NCBI GenBank assembly: GCA_004154925.1
Contig: QJNS01000045.1
Location: forward strand, 186,001-250,000
Reading direction: 5' to 3'
Length of the DNA stretch: 64,000 bases
DNA from: Monosporascus cannonballus
Lineage: Eukaryota; Ascomycota; Sordariomycetes; Xylariales
Below the pieces are notes generated by a model. It had not been told where the DNA came from. It saw only the letters and a list, made by a program, of their open reading frames with translations, and did not search any database. Shown here piece by piece: positions 23,911-36,289 of this stretch. Position 1 is the stretch's first letter; each line of letters opens with the position of its first letter. A program made the translations under genes and the position numbers.

Positions 23911-24072
23911 CCGTTTCTAGATTACCTCAGCTAGCTCAGGCCTCCCTGGCTCGTTTTCCCAATTTCTTCAAAGTCACTCAAGTACCGCTTCATAACGCTA
24001 AATATTAACCAATCAAAACCCAAATCCCCGTAACGAGCCAACGAGGCCTAAGTTATAATTACGTAAAAACGG
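23911..24072. mobile_element. Inverted-repeat (MITE-like) element, family 2, copy A
   Basis: The left end CCGTTTCTAGATTACC... with TAGCTCAGGCCTCCCTGGCTCGTT is mirrored by the right end (AACGAGCCAACGAGGCCTAAGTT...ACGTAAAAACGG), giving imperfect terminal inverted repeats of about 45 bp. It is 162 bp long, non-coding, and only lightly RIP-mutated between two decayed blocks. It shares its right half and both AGGCCT motifs with 35006-35139. Confidence 0.65.
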
Positions 24073-27000
24073 TTTCGTTTGATATATTTATTTTTTTTAA
24101 AAAACAAAAATTCGTAATAACTTAATAATAAAATATATTTTTATAAATATATATATATATATCGTTATTTTTGTTATGGCTTATTATTAATATTATTCTA
24201 ATCCTTATCAGGATTTATTTGTTATTTTTAAACCGTAACGCGTATAATAATTATAGCCCGAACTTGTTACGTTATTATTTTTTTTTCAAAGTACGATAAA
24301 TCCGAATTTTTTTAGTTTTACCAGGTTACGCCTTTAGAACAAAATATACGTACGCGTACCTTAAATTTCTGGCATTAATATTAAAAAATTAATATAATAT
24401 TTAAAAATTTTATTCGTAATTAAGTTTTATATAACGATTTAGGCCGAATTAATTTAACCGTTCGGATTAATTAATTAATTAACGTTTTAAAAAAATTAAA
24501 TATGCAAAAAGTTATTAATATATAAATATTAGCAGAAATTTTTGATTCCGGTTAATTAGGACCCCATTATACGCAAATACTATAATATATTATAAGGAAA
24601 ACTTATAATTTTTGCAAAAAAACCTAGATTTTGTTACTCGTTAAAAAAAGTATTTAAAATTAAAATAATTTATATTATTTTGAACAAACATTAATACTTT
24701 ATAAAAACGTTTACCTTTAATTAATTTAAATTTTTAAATTAAATAATTATATACTTTAAGAAAAATAATAATTATATAATACGAAACGAAAAACGAAACG
24801 GTTTTGTAATAATAATAATCCGAATATTTATATATATATTTTTTAATAATCTTAATTATTATAATTAAGATAATTTTTAAAATTAACGGTAATTATTTAT
24901 CTTATTTATTAAGTAAATTTTTATTATCCTTAAGTTTATTACGGAATAATATCGATATATTAAAAAAGTTAAATATTTGCGAAAATTATTATATATTAAA
25001 TAAAAATATAATTCGGTTAATAGAAAAATTTACAGTAATTATATTAATTCCTTTTTAATTATATAATTTTAAATAAAATAAATTACGCTTTATAATTAAA
25101 TATAATAAGTTAATATTATATTTTAATATAATAATTTTAATATTTAAAATTATATTCGTAATATAACGTTTCGATATAATATTATTATACGAAATATTAT
25201 TATTATTTTAATCTATTATTATAATCGTATCTTTAAAAAAGGTTAAAATAATCCATATTTTAACTTAATTAATATTATAAAATAAAATAATTTTATAAAA
25301 CGTTATAATAATATTTAGTATCGTCGAATATTTTTTATTAATTCGTAATTAATATTATCTAAATTTTATTTCTTATTTTTATTAATACGTTTTATAAATA
25401 TAATAAATAAAGATTTCCCGGTTTTCTTAAATTAAAACGTATTCCGTATAATAAACGTTATTCGATTTCGTTAAATACAATTAACGAAAATAAAGGTATT
25501 ATTAATAATATTTATAACGTTTATCGAAAATTTTTCTAAAAAATATATAAATTTAAAAAAAAATTATTGGTTTTCGGAACGTTTTTATTTTATTTATAAA
25601 AATTAGAAACTAATTAATTATATTCGAAAAATGTAGGCTAATTAAGTTAAAATAACCGATTTATATAATACAAATAATAATTATTTTTATTTATATTTAT
25701 ACGTATTTAATAATTCGATAATATAACCGAAATATATAAAATATAAATACCTTTAAAAACGGATTGTTAATTTTTAAATAAAATAACGTAATTATATTAA
25801 AAATTATCGAAATTTTATTTTTTCGAACTTTTTATTTTTTATATATATAATATTTACATATTTACGTTATTTTTGCAAAAATTATATATTCGATATAAAT
25901 TATTTAAAACAAAAATATTTAATATATATAAAATTTCTCGGAATATTTCGATCGAAAATTTTTTTTCGAGAACCGAATTTATCAAATTTATAAAATATAT
26001 ATATTTCCGGTTAACCGTTGCCGAATTTAAATTTATCGCGTATAATATAATTTCTAAATATTTTGGTCGTACCGGATAAATAAGGGAAATATCGTAAGGT
26101 TCAAATTAAGATATATTCATAAATAAGAATTTTTCCGACGAAATTCTTCTATTATTATTTATTAAAAATACGTTATTTAATAGTATAAATAATTTAATAA
26201 ATAATTCGTACATATTTTATTTTTTTAATTTAAAAATATAACTTATTTATATTAATTTTTAAATAACGTAATTTTAATTAAAACGTATCGAATAAAACCT
26301 TTTTATCGGATAATTATAAAATTAAAAATATTTTTAATACGGTTAATATTTTATAAAGCAATAACTTTTTTAGTCTTATTAAAAATAATAACTAACTATT
26401 CATCGATATTACTTTTATTAATAAAAAATTTCGAAATTCTTACTGCTTTTTTTAAAAAATCAAAATTTATTTATGTTTTTCGTATATTATATAATATAAC
26501 GACGTTAATTATATTAAACGGTTAATATTAATATTTTTTTTGTAAAACTAATTAATTTAATTACGGCAAAAAATATTTTATTTTGATTAGATATTACGAT
26601 TTATAATATTAAATTAAATACTTATTAATTTAATTTTAATATTAAATCTAATTCCGATAAAATTTAAAAAGAAAATATGGAAAATATTTAATCAAAAAAG
26701 GGATATTATAATTTGTAACTTATTAACGAACTCCGCCGGTCGAAAAATAATATATATAATATTAATATTATTTTTTTCCGAAATTTGTTTTTAAATAAAT
26801 ACCGTATATTTTTATAATACGAATTTTATGCCCGTTATATTTTTTTGCGAAATAATCGTTACGTTATTCGGGATTTTCGTAACGAAATTTTCGAATAGGT
26901 TTATTTTTTATTTTAAAGTTTTTAATTTATTAAAAAATATCCGTTTCGGATTAAAAAGGATAACTAAAATTCCGAAAATATTTTAGCTACGAGCCGTAAA

Positions 27001-30000
27001 GCCATAAAAATTAAATTTATTAATTTTAATAATACCATACTTATTATTAACGACGTAAATAAATTTAATTAGCTAGATATAATAAAAAATAAAAATTAAT
27101 TTATAAATAATTTTAATGTAATTATTCGAAAACTTTTTAATATTAAATTTATTAAAGATAATTTATTATCGTCCTTATTATTATCGAATAAGTAAAATAA
27201 ACATTTATCGAACGAAAATAAATTATTAATAAAATTTTTTATATTTTTATTATTTTATACTTTTTTATAAATAATATAATATTTATATGATAATTTTAAT
27301 ATTAATATAATCTTATTATTTACGTAATCTTAATTAATTAATTTCGGAATCGTTTTATATATTATTATAAATATTTAATTATTATATTAACGTAATTTTT
27401 TATCTTTAAGAATAAAATTACAAATAAAAAATTAATATTTTACGATATAATACGTAATATAATTATTGATAAAATTAATATAAATAATTAAATTTATAAT
27501 TTGCGTAATTTTAATTAATTATATTTTATTTAAATAATTTGTTTTTTATAAAATTATATAAAATTATTATATTACTTATAGTTAAATATAATATATAATT
27601 TTGGATTAACCTATATATCTTATTTGTAATTAATTTATTAATTAACGTTTATAAATATTTTTTAAGATTTTTTCCTTTTATTTTGCTTTTTTTTATATAT
27701 TATTATAATTTATATATTAATAAATTTTTTTACGTTTTCGGATTTTAAAATTTTATTTATTTTAAACATAATATTTATATTTAAAATTTATTTTAAAATT
27801 CTTTATTCGGATTATATAACAATATCGAATATTTAGGAATTATATATAAATATTTTTGCCGTATTTTTATACGTAATTTATACATTTATTATTTATATAA
27901 TTCTGTAAATTATAATATACGTAAAATAATTATATAATATATATTTCCTAATTAAGCAGCCCGGTTTATAAAATTATAAACGTTTTTTCGTATTATTTAT
28001 ATAATATTTAATTTATGTAATTTTTTAATTAAATTACGAAAACCGTAATTAATTAAACGTCCGTAATTAGCTTAATAATTTAATAATTTATAAGGCCGGT
28101 ATAATTTATTATAATATAAAATTTATTTTGCCGGTTATTATTATAAAAAATAACCCGAATTATATTATTAATATTTAATACTTATATAAATACAGTATTT
28201 TTTATAATAAAACATTTTATTCGTAATATAAGTTTTTCGTAATATTACCGAATTTATAAATTTTTAATAATTATAATATTTTCTTAATAAATATATATTT
28301 ATATTAATACTAATACGTAAAGTATTTAATGTTTTCCAATTTTCGACCATATTAATTTAATTTTATAATATATATTTAATATTAAAAATTAATTACGTAT
28401 AATATGTATTTTTCGTAAAAAATACTTTATATTTTAAAATAATTAAATATTATTTAATTAATATAAAAATATCCTAATTGGGATTATATTATCGGTTTCG
28501 CTTTATTACAAATTATTTTAATACCGGTTTCGGTTATTTTTTAGTTAAAATTTTATTATTTATTTTTAAAATTATTTTTCGAAGGTAAATTATTTTTATT
28601 TTAATATTTATTGCGGTTATTTTTTGGTTCGAAATTTTATTATTTGTTTTTGAAATTATTTTTTAAAAGTAAATTATTTTTTAAAAATAAGTTATTCTTT
28701 AAGGATATTATTAATAAATTTAACTTTTTTAACCGGGCGAATAAAATTTTTTAGATTTGTTCGGAATATATTATTAAGAGTTATAACGGAAATTGCCTTT
28801 ATTATATCGGCAAGGAATTTATTTATCTTTTATAATATCGTAAATTATATAAAAGTATATATTATAATATAGATTTCGGATATTAAATAAACAAAAATTA
28901 ATTAATAATTATTATATCGTAATTAATATAATTTTATATATTAAAATATAATAAATATTTGGAATTATAAAAAATTATAATTAAATACATATTATTAATT
29001 ATATATTAAGTAATTAAAATAATTATATTTAATATTTATTTAATTAAAATAACTTTATAAATTATATTAAAAACTTTATATTAAAATATAAATGTCGTAT
29101 AATTTGTATATAATTATTAGGTTTTTTTCTTATATATTATTATTTTATTATAAAAAGAAATAACCTTAATATTTTTATTTATATTTAATAACTTATATAA
29201 ATTTAATAATTTATATATTTTTAATTATATAATCCTAAAATTTATATATATTTTATTCTTAATTATATATATTACCTTACAATATTTTTATAATTTATTA
29301 ATTATCCGTAAATTTTATTTATATATTATAAATTTGTATATATTTTTATTAATATTAATAACATATTCGATAATTATCTAATATACGAATTGTATTTTAT
29401 TTATTATATTTTATATCTTTTATTTATATTTTTAATTTTAATCAAACCGAATTTATATTAATAAATTTATAATATTATTAAAGATTTTAATTATAATTAT
29501 TTATTTATATATATTTAATATTACGTATTTATTATTATAATATTATTATTATTTAATAAAACAAAATACGGTAATAGTATTCGGGAAATATATAATAATT
29601 TAATAAAAAATTAAAATATATATAAAAATTATAATAATATTAAGTTAATTTTCGATTCAAATTATATTAATTATAACGTTATTTTCCGTATTTTATTTCT
29701 TATTATATATATTATTTTTCCAAATTTTGCTTTAATTTACAAAATAAGCTTTTTTTAAGCCAAATAATTATTCGATAAAATCTTAATATTATAAAGTTTT
29801 TATAAAATAAATTTAATTATTATATGCTAAAAAATATACGTTATTTACTGTTATATATATATTAATATATATTGTATTTACGATAATTTCGGAATAATAC
29901 TTAAACAAATATTTCGGAATTTTAATTATATATATATAATTTATAAAAAATTAATAAAAAATATATTTATATATTTTAATAACTTTTAAACTTTATTTTC

Positions 30001-33000
30001 ATTAAATTTTAAAAATATTATTAAATAATATTTAATATTATTCGTTTTTATCCTTATATTAAAATATAATAATAAAATTATCGGTGTGGATAATATAAAT
30101 TATTAAATAATAAATTTTTAAAACCGTAAAACATACGTTTTTTATATTACAAATTTAACCGGCATATATTTTTTTTAAAAAACCGTATAATTCGAGCCGT
30201 TAATTATTTTCGAAAATTTATAATTTATAACGATTGATATAATATAAATAATATTAAGAATATAATAATTTTATAATTTTAATTAAGAAAAATATAAAAT
30301 TGCGATATATTCTATAATATATATTATATAAATATTATTTTTATAATATTAAATAAAAAAATTCTAGAATTTCACATAATTAATTGCCGAATAAATAACT
30401 TAAAATAAAAATTAAATTTTTAAGTATTATAATATATTCGATATTAATATTAAGGATTTCGGCGGTTACCCGCAATATCCGATTATTATTATACCTATAT
30501 AAGATTTTAATACAAAGGCATTCCTAAAATTAGCCGGGAAAAAAAATAAAGAAATCCTTAAAACCAGCCGGGGACCTAATTACGCTAACAAAAAGAAAAC
30601 GCGGCAAAAAAAAACTAAATTTGGCCGTCGACTTTTATCATAAAAACTAAAAAGCCCTAATTCGAAAAAAAATTATTAAAATCTTTAACAAAATAACAAT
30701 ATAATATACAGGCGGTTTTAAAAAATATTAATTAGGACCATATATCGACAGATATTAATCCTAATTATAAAAAAACAAAATTATAAAATATAATTAATAA
30801 AATTTTATTATAAATCCGGGATTTTAAAGGTTTCGAATTAATACTTAAAAAATAAACGTTAAAATAATTATATTAATAACGAAAAAATAATTTTCCTAAT
30901 ATTATTAAAAATTATTTATATTATTTATTTATCCGTATAATCGATTATTTATCCTAATTATTCGACCCGAACCAAAATATCTTAAAAATTAAAAAAATAA
31001 AAATATTTTAAGAATTAATATAATATGTTTAAAAAAAAAGCCGGAAAATAAAATTTAAAAATTTTAGTTCGGCTTTATAAATGAAAGGCTAAAAATTAAA
31101 AGGATAATTTGTTAATAATTATAATAAATTATAATTTAAATTATATAATATAAAGTTTCGTTAATTTTTTCAGTTAAAAAAATTTATTATATATTTATTA
31201 TAGCATATAATTAATCCGGATTAAAAGGAATTAATATTTTGTATAAAGTTTAACCAATTAAAAATTAATAAAAATAACGAATTTAATAAATAAATAACAT
31301 ATTAATAATTTTAATTAATATTATGTAAATATTTATAATTATCGTATTTTATAATCGTAATAGTATATTAAAACTAAATATAGTTTTTATTATCGGCTTT
31401 AATTAAAACCATCAAAATTTCGTTTTTTATTTTATAACTTAATATCGTAATTATTTTTTAATTTATTATTAATATTATTATCCGATAAATATTATTTATT
31501 TTTAACGGATAATTCCTTAATTTCGATAAAAATTATTATTTGGACTTTTTTTAAATATATTATTTATAATATCGGATTACAGATTATTATGTTTTGGTAA
31601 TACCGGCAATTCCAATAATAATATAAAAATAAACGAATTATACAAATATAAATACGATAACGAAAATAAGATTACAAAATTAAAAATATTTAAAAATAAT
31701 AAATTTTACGCCGACATTATAAATAAAAAGAATAAAATAAATTTTTAATTAAAATTACTTAATACGTTGCAAATTATGTATATAAATATAAACGTTATTA
31801 TAACCGAAATTATAATTCCAAATTGCAAAAATATATAAATTATATACCGGTTTAATATTTAAATTATTAAGATTACCGTTAAATTATTAGTTATTAATTT
31901 AAACCGAATAACCCTATACGGTATATTTTAATTAGGACAAATTATAACTTAAAATATCCTTATAATTTTTTAAAATATTTATTAAATTTAGAACGTAATA
32001 ATAATCCGTAATTTATATAAATTAATTTACAATATAGAAACATGGCGTTATTATTTCCGATTAAACGAATTCCGTTATTTATGGAAAATTATTTATATTT
32101 GTTATAAAATCGAAAATATAATTTTTTCGTATATTATATATAACGCCAAAAATAGGCGATTTTTTAAAATATTCCAATATTACCATTTATCGAAATCGGG
32201 AACTACTTTAATTAATTTAATTATATTTTAAATTAAATATAAATTTTTAATTTCGTTTAATTTATTCGAAAATTTATTAAGTAAAAATTATTTAAATTTA
32301 ATAAAAATAAATATTTATTTTATTTTTTATTATTAAACGGAAATAATTATATATAAATAATTTACTTATTCATTATTTATATTAGAATTTTATTATTTCT
32401 TAAATAACTGCCTTTATTAAACCGGCTTTTAATTATTTTTATGCAAATATTTTCGAATTTAAAAATTCGGATATATAAAGAAATTTAAATATATATATAT
32501 TATAATAAACTTTAGCCGGAATTAAGGTATTATGGTCCTTTTTTAATATAATAATTTTGTTTTTTTAAATATGCCAAAATCGTTTTACGTATATATTTGC
32601 TATTAAATAACGTATATTATTAAAATTTTATTATTATCCGATATTATAAATTAAAATTATTTATTTCAAAAGTTTACGGATAATATCTTAATTAACCGAA
32701 AATTAAACTTATTCGTAATAAATTACGTATTATTATTTTTTATTATCCGAATTTATTACGTTATTTTTTATTATAACTTTTATATTTTTATAAATAATAT
32801 AATTTTTAATTTATTAGGCTTAAATCGTTTTTGTTATTTTAAATTTTTTTAAAATAAATAATTTAATTTTATATTTATTAGATATTTAATAAAATATAAG
32901 TAATATAATTTATTTATAATTAATTATGTTTAATTACTTATAATTATAAACCGTTTGGTTAAATCGTTATTATAAATGTTTAATAGAATAATTTTATAAT

Positions 33001-34462
33001 ATATTTTATTATATTATTTAATTACTTTAAGTTATTATATATATAAATTTAATTCCCATAAAATATTTTGGAATAATAAAATTTAATAATTTTTTTATAA
33101 TTTTCGACGAATATTTCCGGTTTATTATAATTTTAATTAAGTAATTATAAATATCCATAATTTTCGCTTTATTATTAATATAAATAATAATTTTAATAAT
33201 AAAACGTAAATTATTAAATTAAATTTAAAAAATATTATTTAATAATTTAAATATATTAATTTTTAAATATAAGGAAAATAATAATTAATATTAAAATATT
33301 AGATTTCCGCCTTATAATTATATTTAATTAACCCGTTAATTTAACGAAAACTATTATATTTTGTAATACTTTTTATAATATTATTAATAAATATTATATA
33401 TATAAATTAATATATATAAATAAATAAAATAAAACGCAAATTATAAATATTAATATATTTAAATCAGAATTATTTTAATTTTAATAAGAAATATATTTTA
33501 TCGATAATAATTAAATTATATCGTTATTCAAAAATAAAATTTAATATAATTATTTGGAATTAATCGTTTAATATTTATTTAAAATTAGAAATAATATGGT
33601 TATATTATTTGGCAATTATATTGTTAAATATTTTTAAATTAAGTTTTTTCATATTTGCAAATATTAAAATAAAAATAAAATATAAAATTATTAATATAAA
33701 GATTTGTGATTTTTTTATTAATTTAATTAATAATATAATTTAAATAATAATTAAATTAATTATTAATAAAAAAACTTATATAATTAAGGATTTTTTAAAT
33801 TTTATTTTAATAATAAAAAATTTTAAGTTTTCCGAAAATTAAATTATGTATTATATTAATTTATTTTTTCCGTAAAATACGGCTTTATCCGTTAAATATA
33901 ATATTTAATATAAGGTAAATAACTTAACGGCATAAAGGTTTTATAAGGTTATCGGTTATATATATAATATTAGCATATAAATTAATTACGTTTATATCGG
34001 CAAAAAACCGGTAAAAATATGGATAAAAATAAACGTTTTGCTTTAAAAAATTAAGTATTTAAAAATTTAAAATATTTATTTTAAATTTTCGAATATATTA
34101 TCCGTATTAAATTAATTAAGAAAAAAATATATTTCGAGCTTTATTACGGATAATTTTAAATTTTATATATTATTATTTTAATTTATAAAATTATATTATT
34201 ATCGTATAAACTTAAAAAAATTAAATAGTTATAATATATATTAATTAAAATTTTAAGTTATTTTTTATTATAATAATTTTAATTTCGTATTAATTAAAAT
34301 TATTATTATATTAAAAAATAAAAATTTTAATTTTACGTTAAATTATATAGGTTAAAATATTAAAAGTTTCGTAATTAACATATATTATTAAAATTAATAT
34401 TAATAATTTTTACGAATTTATATAGAAACGTACTAAACGGAACGAAAAAAGTATAATTTGTT
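24073..34462. repeat. 10.4-kb extremely AT-rich RIP-decayed block
   Basis: The block has no normal-composition sequence and stops are dense in every frame. Most remaining C residues are in CpG or CCG. Near 24176 a frame reads as protein if TAA/TAG are taken as mutated Gln (segment SNPYQDLFVIFKP), which suggests former coding sequence, but I recognise no domain. The open frame at 25873-26079 is AT-driven. The block may be one large or several nested elements. A recognisable gypsy 3' end occurs only further right (36290 on). Confidence 0.6.
28531..28682. repeat. Direct repeat, two copies of about 70 bp, 82 bp apart
   Basis: CGGTTATTTTTT(A/G)GTT..AAATTTTATTATTT followed by AAATTATTTTT and AAATTATTTT occurs at 28531-28602 and 28613-28682. 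The copies differ mainly by A/G and T/C. They are probably a decayed tandem duplication inside the AT block. Confidence 0.55.
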
Positions 34463-34628
34463 ATTAGGCCTTATTTTGGAGGTTTTATTATTTTTGTAAG
34501 TATTATTTTTAAAGGAGTTTAGCTGATATATTAAACCTCTGACAGATATTTCTTGATCAAAAGCTATAGCTGTGGCTACGGCTGCTGCGCCGCTGGCGCA
34601 GCCATACCCTCCAAAATGGGTTTCTGAT
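34463..34628. mobile_element. Inverted-repeat (MITE-like) element, family 1, copy A
   Basis: It is 166 bp with ends ATTAGGCCTTATTTTGGAGGTT and ACCCTCCAAAATGGGTTTCTGAT, which are reverse complements with a few mismatches. It has an internal palindrome GCTGCGCCGCTGGCGCAGC. A second copy lies at 36050-36194. It is non-coding. Similarity between copies continues a few bases beyond the left edge (TATAA.TTG.T), so the true ends may be ~10 bp further out. Confidence 0.7.
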
Positions 34629-34640
34629 CAAGATGAGGTA

Positions 34641-34752
34641 ATAGATCACATTATCTGGGCCAAAAACTCCCCTCCGGAGTTCAGCCGTAGCAGTTCCACG
34701 CTAGGCCTTAAAGGTTGGCCTCCTTAAGACAGGAACCCCTGTTCCTGTAACA
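34641..34752 (+). repeat. LTR fragment related to the 15266-15690 solo LTR
   Basis: It shares AGATCAC, GGGCCA, TTCAGCCG, CGCTAGGCC, CCTCC..AAGACA.GAACCC and the terminal TGTTC(C/T)TGTAACA with the 3' quarter of the solo LTR. The 5' part is absent. Confidence 0.7.
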
Positions 34753-35005
34753 CTAATAGAACTTTTGTTACGGCATTAGCAAAGCGGCTCTTTTAAGCCG
34801 TGTAAGGGAATGGATATGTAAGCGAGGTGATGGCCGAGCAGTCGCAGACCATTCCAAGAAGTAGGTGTATTTATAGACTTCTATCTGAGTTGTATGTGTA
34901 TTCGCCCGGGTATAGGATTTTGTAGTTGTCCTAAGCAGGTGGGTCGGCGACTGGTCGCCGACATTTAGCCGTACCTCTCGTGTTCTCTTATTTCCTTACA
35001 GCTGC
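34753..35005. other. Normal-composition spacer with a GC-rich hairpin
   Basis: There is no open frame of note. GTCGGCGAC and GTCGCCGAC form a perfect 9-bp stem with a 2-nt loop at 34943-34962. The sequence shows little RIP decay although it is surrounded by decayed repeats, so it may be part of a recent insertion whose ends I could not place. Confidence 0.4.
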
Positions 35006-35139
35006 TGTTTCGTTATCTCAGTTAGCTCAGGCCTCTTTAGCTCGTTTCGATGTATTATCTACTCTTTTTTTTAACCAATTAAATGCCGTATCCACGTAAC
35101 GAACTAACAAGGCCTAAATTGGAGTTATGCGAAAAATAG
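35006..35139. mobile_element. Inverted-repeat (MITE-like) element, family 2, copy B
   Basis: TGTTTCGTTATCTCAGTTAGCTCAGGCCTC...GCTCGTTTCG on the left pairs with ACGTAACGAACTAACAAGGCCTAAATT...GCGAAAAATAG on the right. The central TTTAACCAAT..A block matches copy A at 23911-24072. It is shorter than copy A by an internal deletion of about 30 bp. Confidence 0.6.
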
Positions 35140-35386
35140 GCTTGTTCTAGATATCGCCACTTAAATTATTAACTTTTTAAAAAAGAATTTAATCTAAATA
35201 AAAGCTTTTATATATCTAAATTAAATTTTATAAACCTACCACTTTATATGCATGTTAAATATAAGCTAATATACGTATAGAAAAAATTTTATCTTTTAGA
35301 ATAAAAATTACAATTAATATAACTAAATTAAGGTTTCGAAAATAAGCAACCCCGACGCTTTTAAGATATGGAAAATAAGCGATTAT

Positions 35387-35697
35387 AACGCTTTTATAGT
35401 TGCGATAAGATAATTACCAGTCGTATTATTATATACTGAGTTTCTTTAATATATTTTATATGGAAATAAATCCATATATTAATTTTTTGGCCGTACGAAT
35501 TATGGTTATTATATCGCAATCGTAAAAAGCTTAATATTAATTAAGCTTAAAACGTCTTTATAATTACAACGTAATAACTATAACTCGTACGGCCAAAAAT
35601 ATAGCTAAACGAGCTTTTTCTATATTGAATTACACTTAAAAAGCTTATAGAAAAATGTTTCAACCGGTAGTTATTACGTCGTAACTATAAGAGCGTT
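35387..35697. repeat. Nested palindromic element with outer and inner inverted repeats
   Basis: The outer arms 35387-35418 (AACGCTTTTATAGTTGCG...) and 35666-35697 (GGTAGTTATTACGTCG...) are inverted copies. The inner arms 35483-35520 (TTTTTTGGCCGTACGAATTA...) and 35563-35600 are also inverted, around a near-palindrome AAGCTTAATATTAATTAAGCTT. A third hairpin, GCTTTTTCTATA/TATAGAAAAA, lies at ~35614-35660. It is non-coding. The likely explanation is a fold-back or MITE-type element. Confidence 0.6.
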
Positions 35698-35761
35698 CCG
35701 AATAAAAAGTTTGCTTATGTGATGATATGCACAGCTAGTCCTTATAAGGTGGATTAAGATG

Positions 35762-35786
35762 TCCAAACCCCAATTGGGGGTTTGGA
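35762..35786. repeat. Perfect 10-bp stem hairpin
   Basis: TCCAAACCCC, AATTG loop, GGGGTTTGGA. It lies just right of the palindromic element in a patch that is less AT-rich. The role is unknown. Confidence 0.6.
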
Positions 35787-36049
35787 ATTGCTGACCTTTT
35801 GGTATTGTGGCTAACGTCGCACCTTCGTTATCTCACAGCTTAAAACGAAAATTTTAACTTATTTTTTTAACATTTCTCTCAAATTAATCCCGATTAATAC
35901 GTTTAATATATGGTTTAAAACCCCTTTTAAAATTGTATATAACAGTATTTTGATTTTATTATTAATTATTATTATTATTTTATTTATAAACTTTTCAAAA
36001 AACCTTATATAGGATTATTTAAAACAAAATCAAAAATTTATAACTTGCT

Positions 36050-36194
36050 ATCAGGCTCTATTTTGGAGGTTTATTATTTTTGTAAATACTTTTATAGGTC
36101 CGCCTTGGCAATATACCTAAAGTTACAATTTTTAGAAGCTCTAGCCACAGCTGCGCCGTAGGCGTAACCACAACCTCTAAAATGGAGTCCTGAT
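36050..36194. mobile_element. Inverted-repeat (MITE-like) element, family 1, copy B
   Basis: It is 145 bp with ends ATCAGGCTCTATTTTGGAGGTT and AACCTCTAAAATGGAGTCCTGAT, near-perfect inverted repeats. The internal GCTGCGCCGTAGGCG corresponds to the palindrome of copy A. Both copies sit within 1.6 kb of each other in the same orientation. Confidence 0.75.
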
Positions 36195-36289
36195 CGCGAT
36201 AAGACAACTGTTTCGCTATATATACGTAAGCGCTACGCGCTTATTGGATAGATTCTTTCTTTCTTCTTTGTATAATAACAGAATATTTC

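Noticed and set aside
25873..26079. Open frame in the AT block as a gene
   Set aside because: It is Lys/Ile/Phe-rich as produced by composition, with no domain and no supporting context.
24073..34462. A centromere core
   Set aside because: AT-richness fits, but the length is small, gene-bearing DNA lies close by, and RIP-decayed transposons explain the composition equally well. Sequence alone cannot decide.
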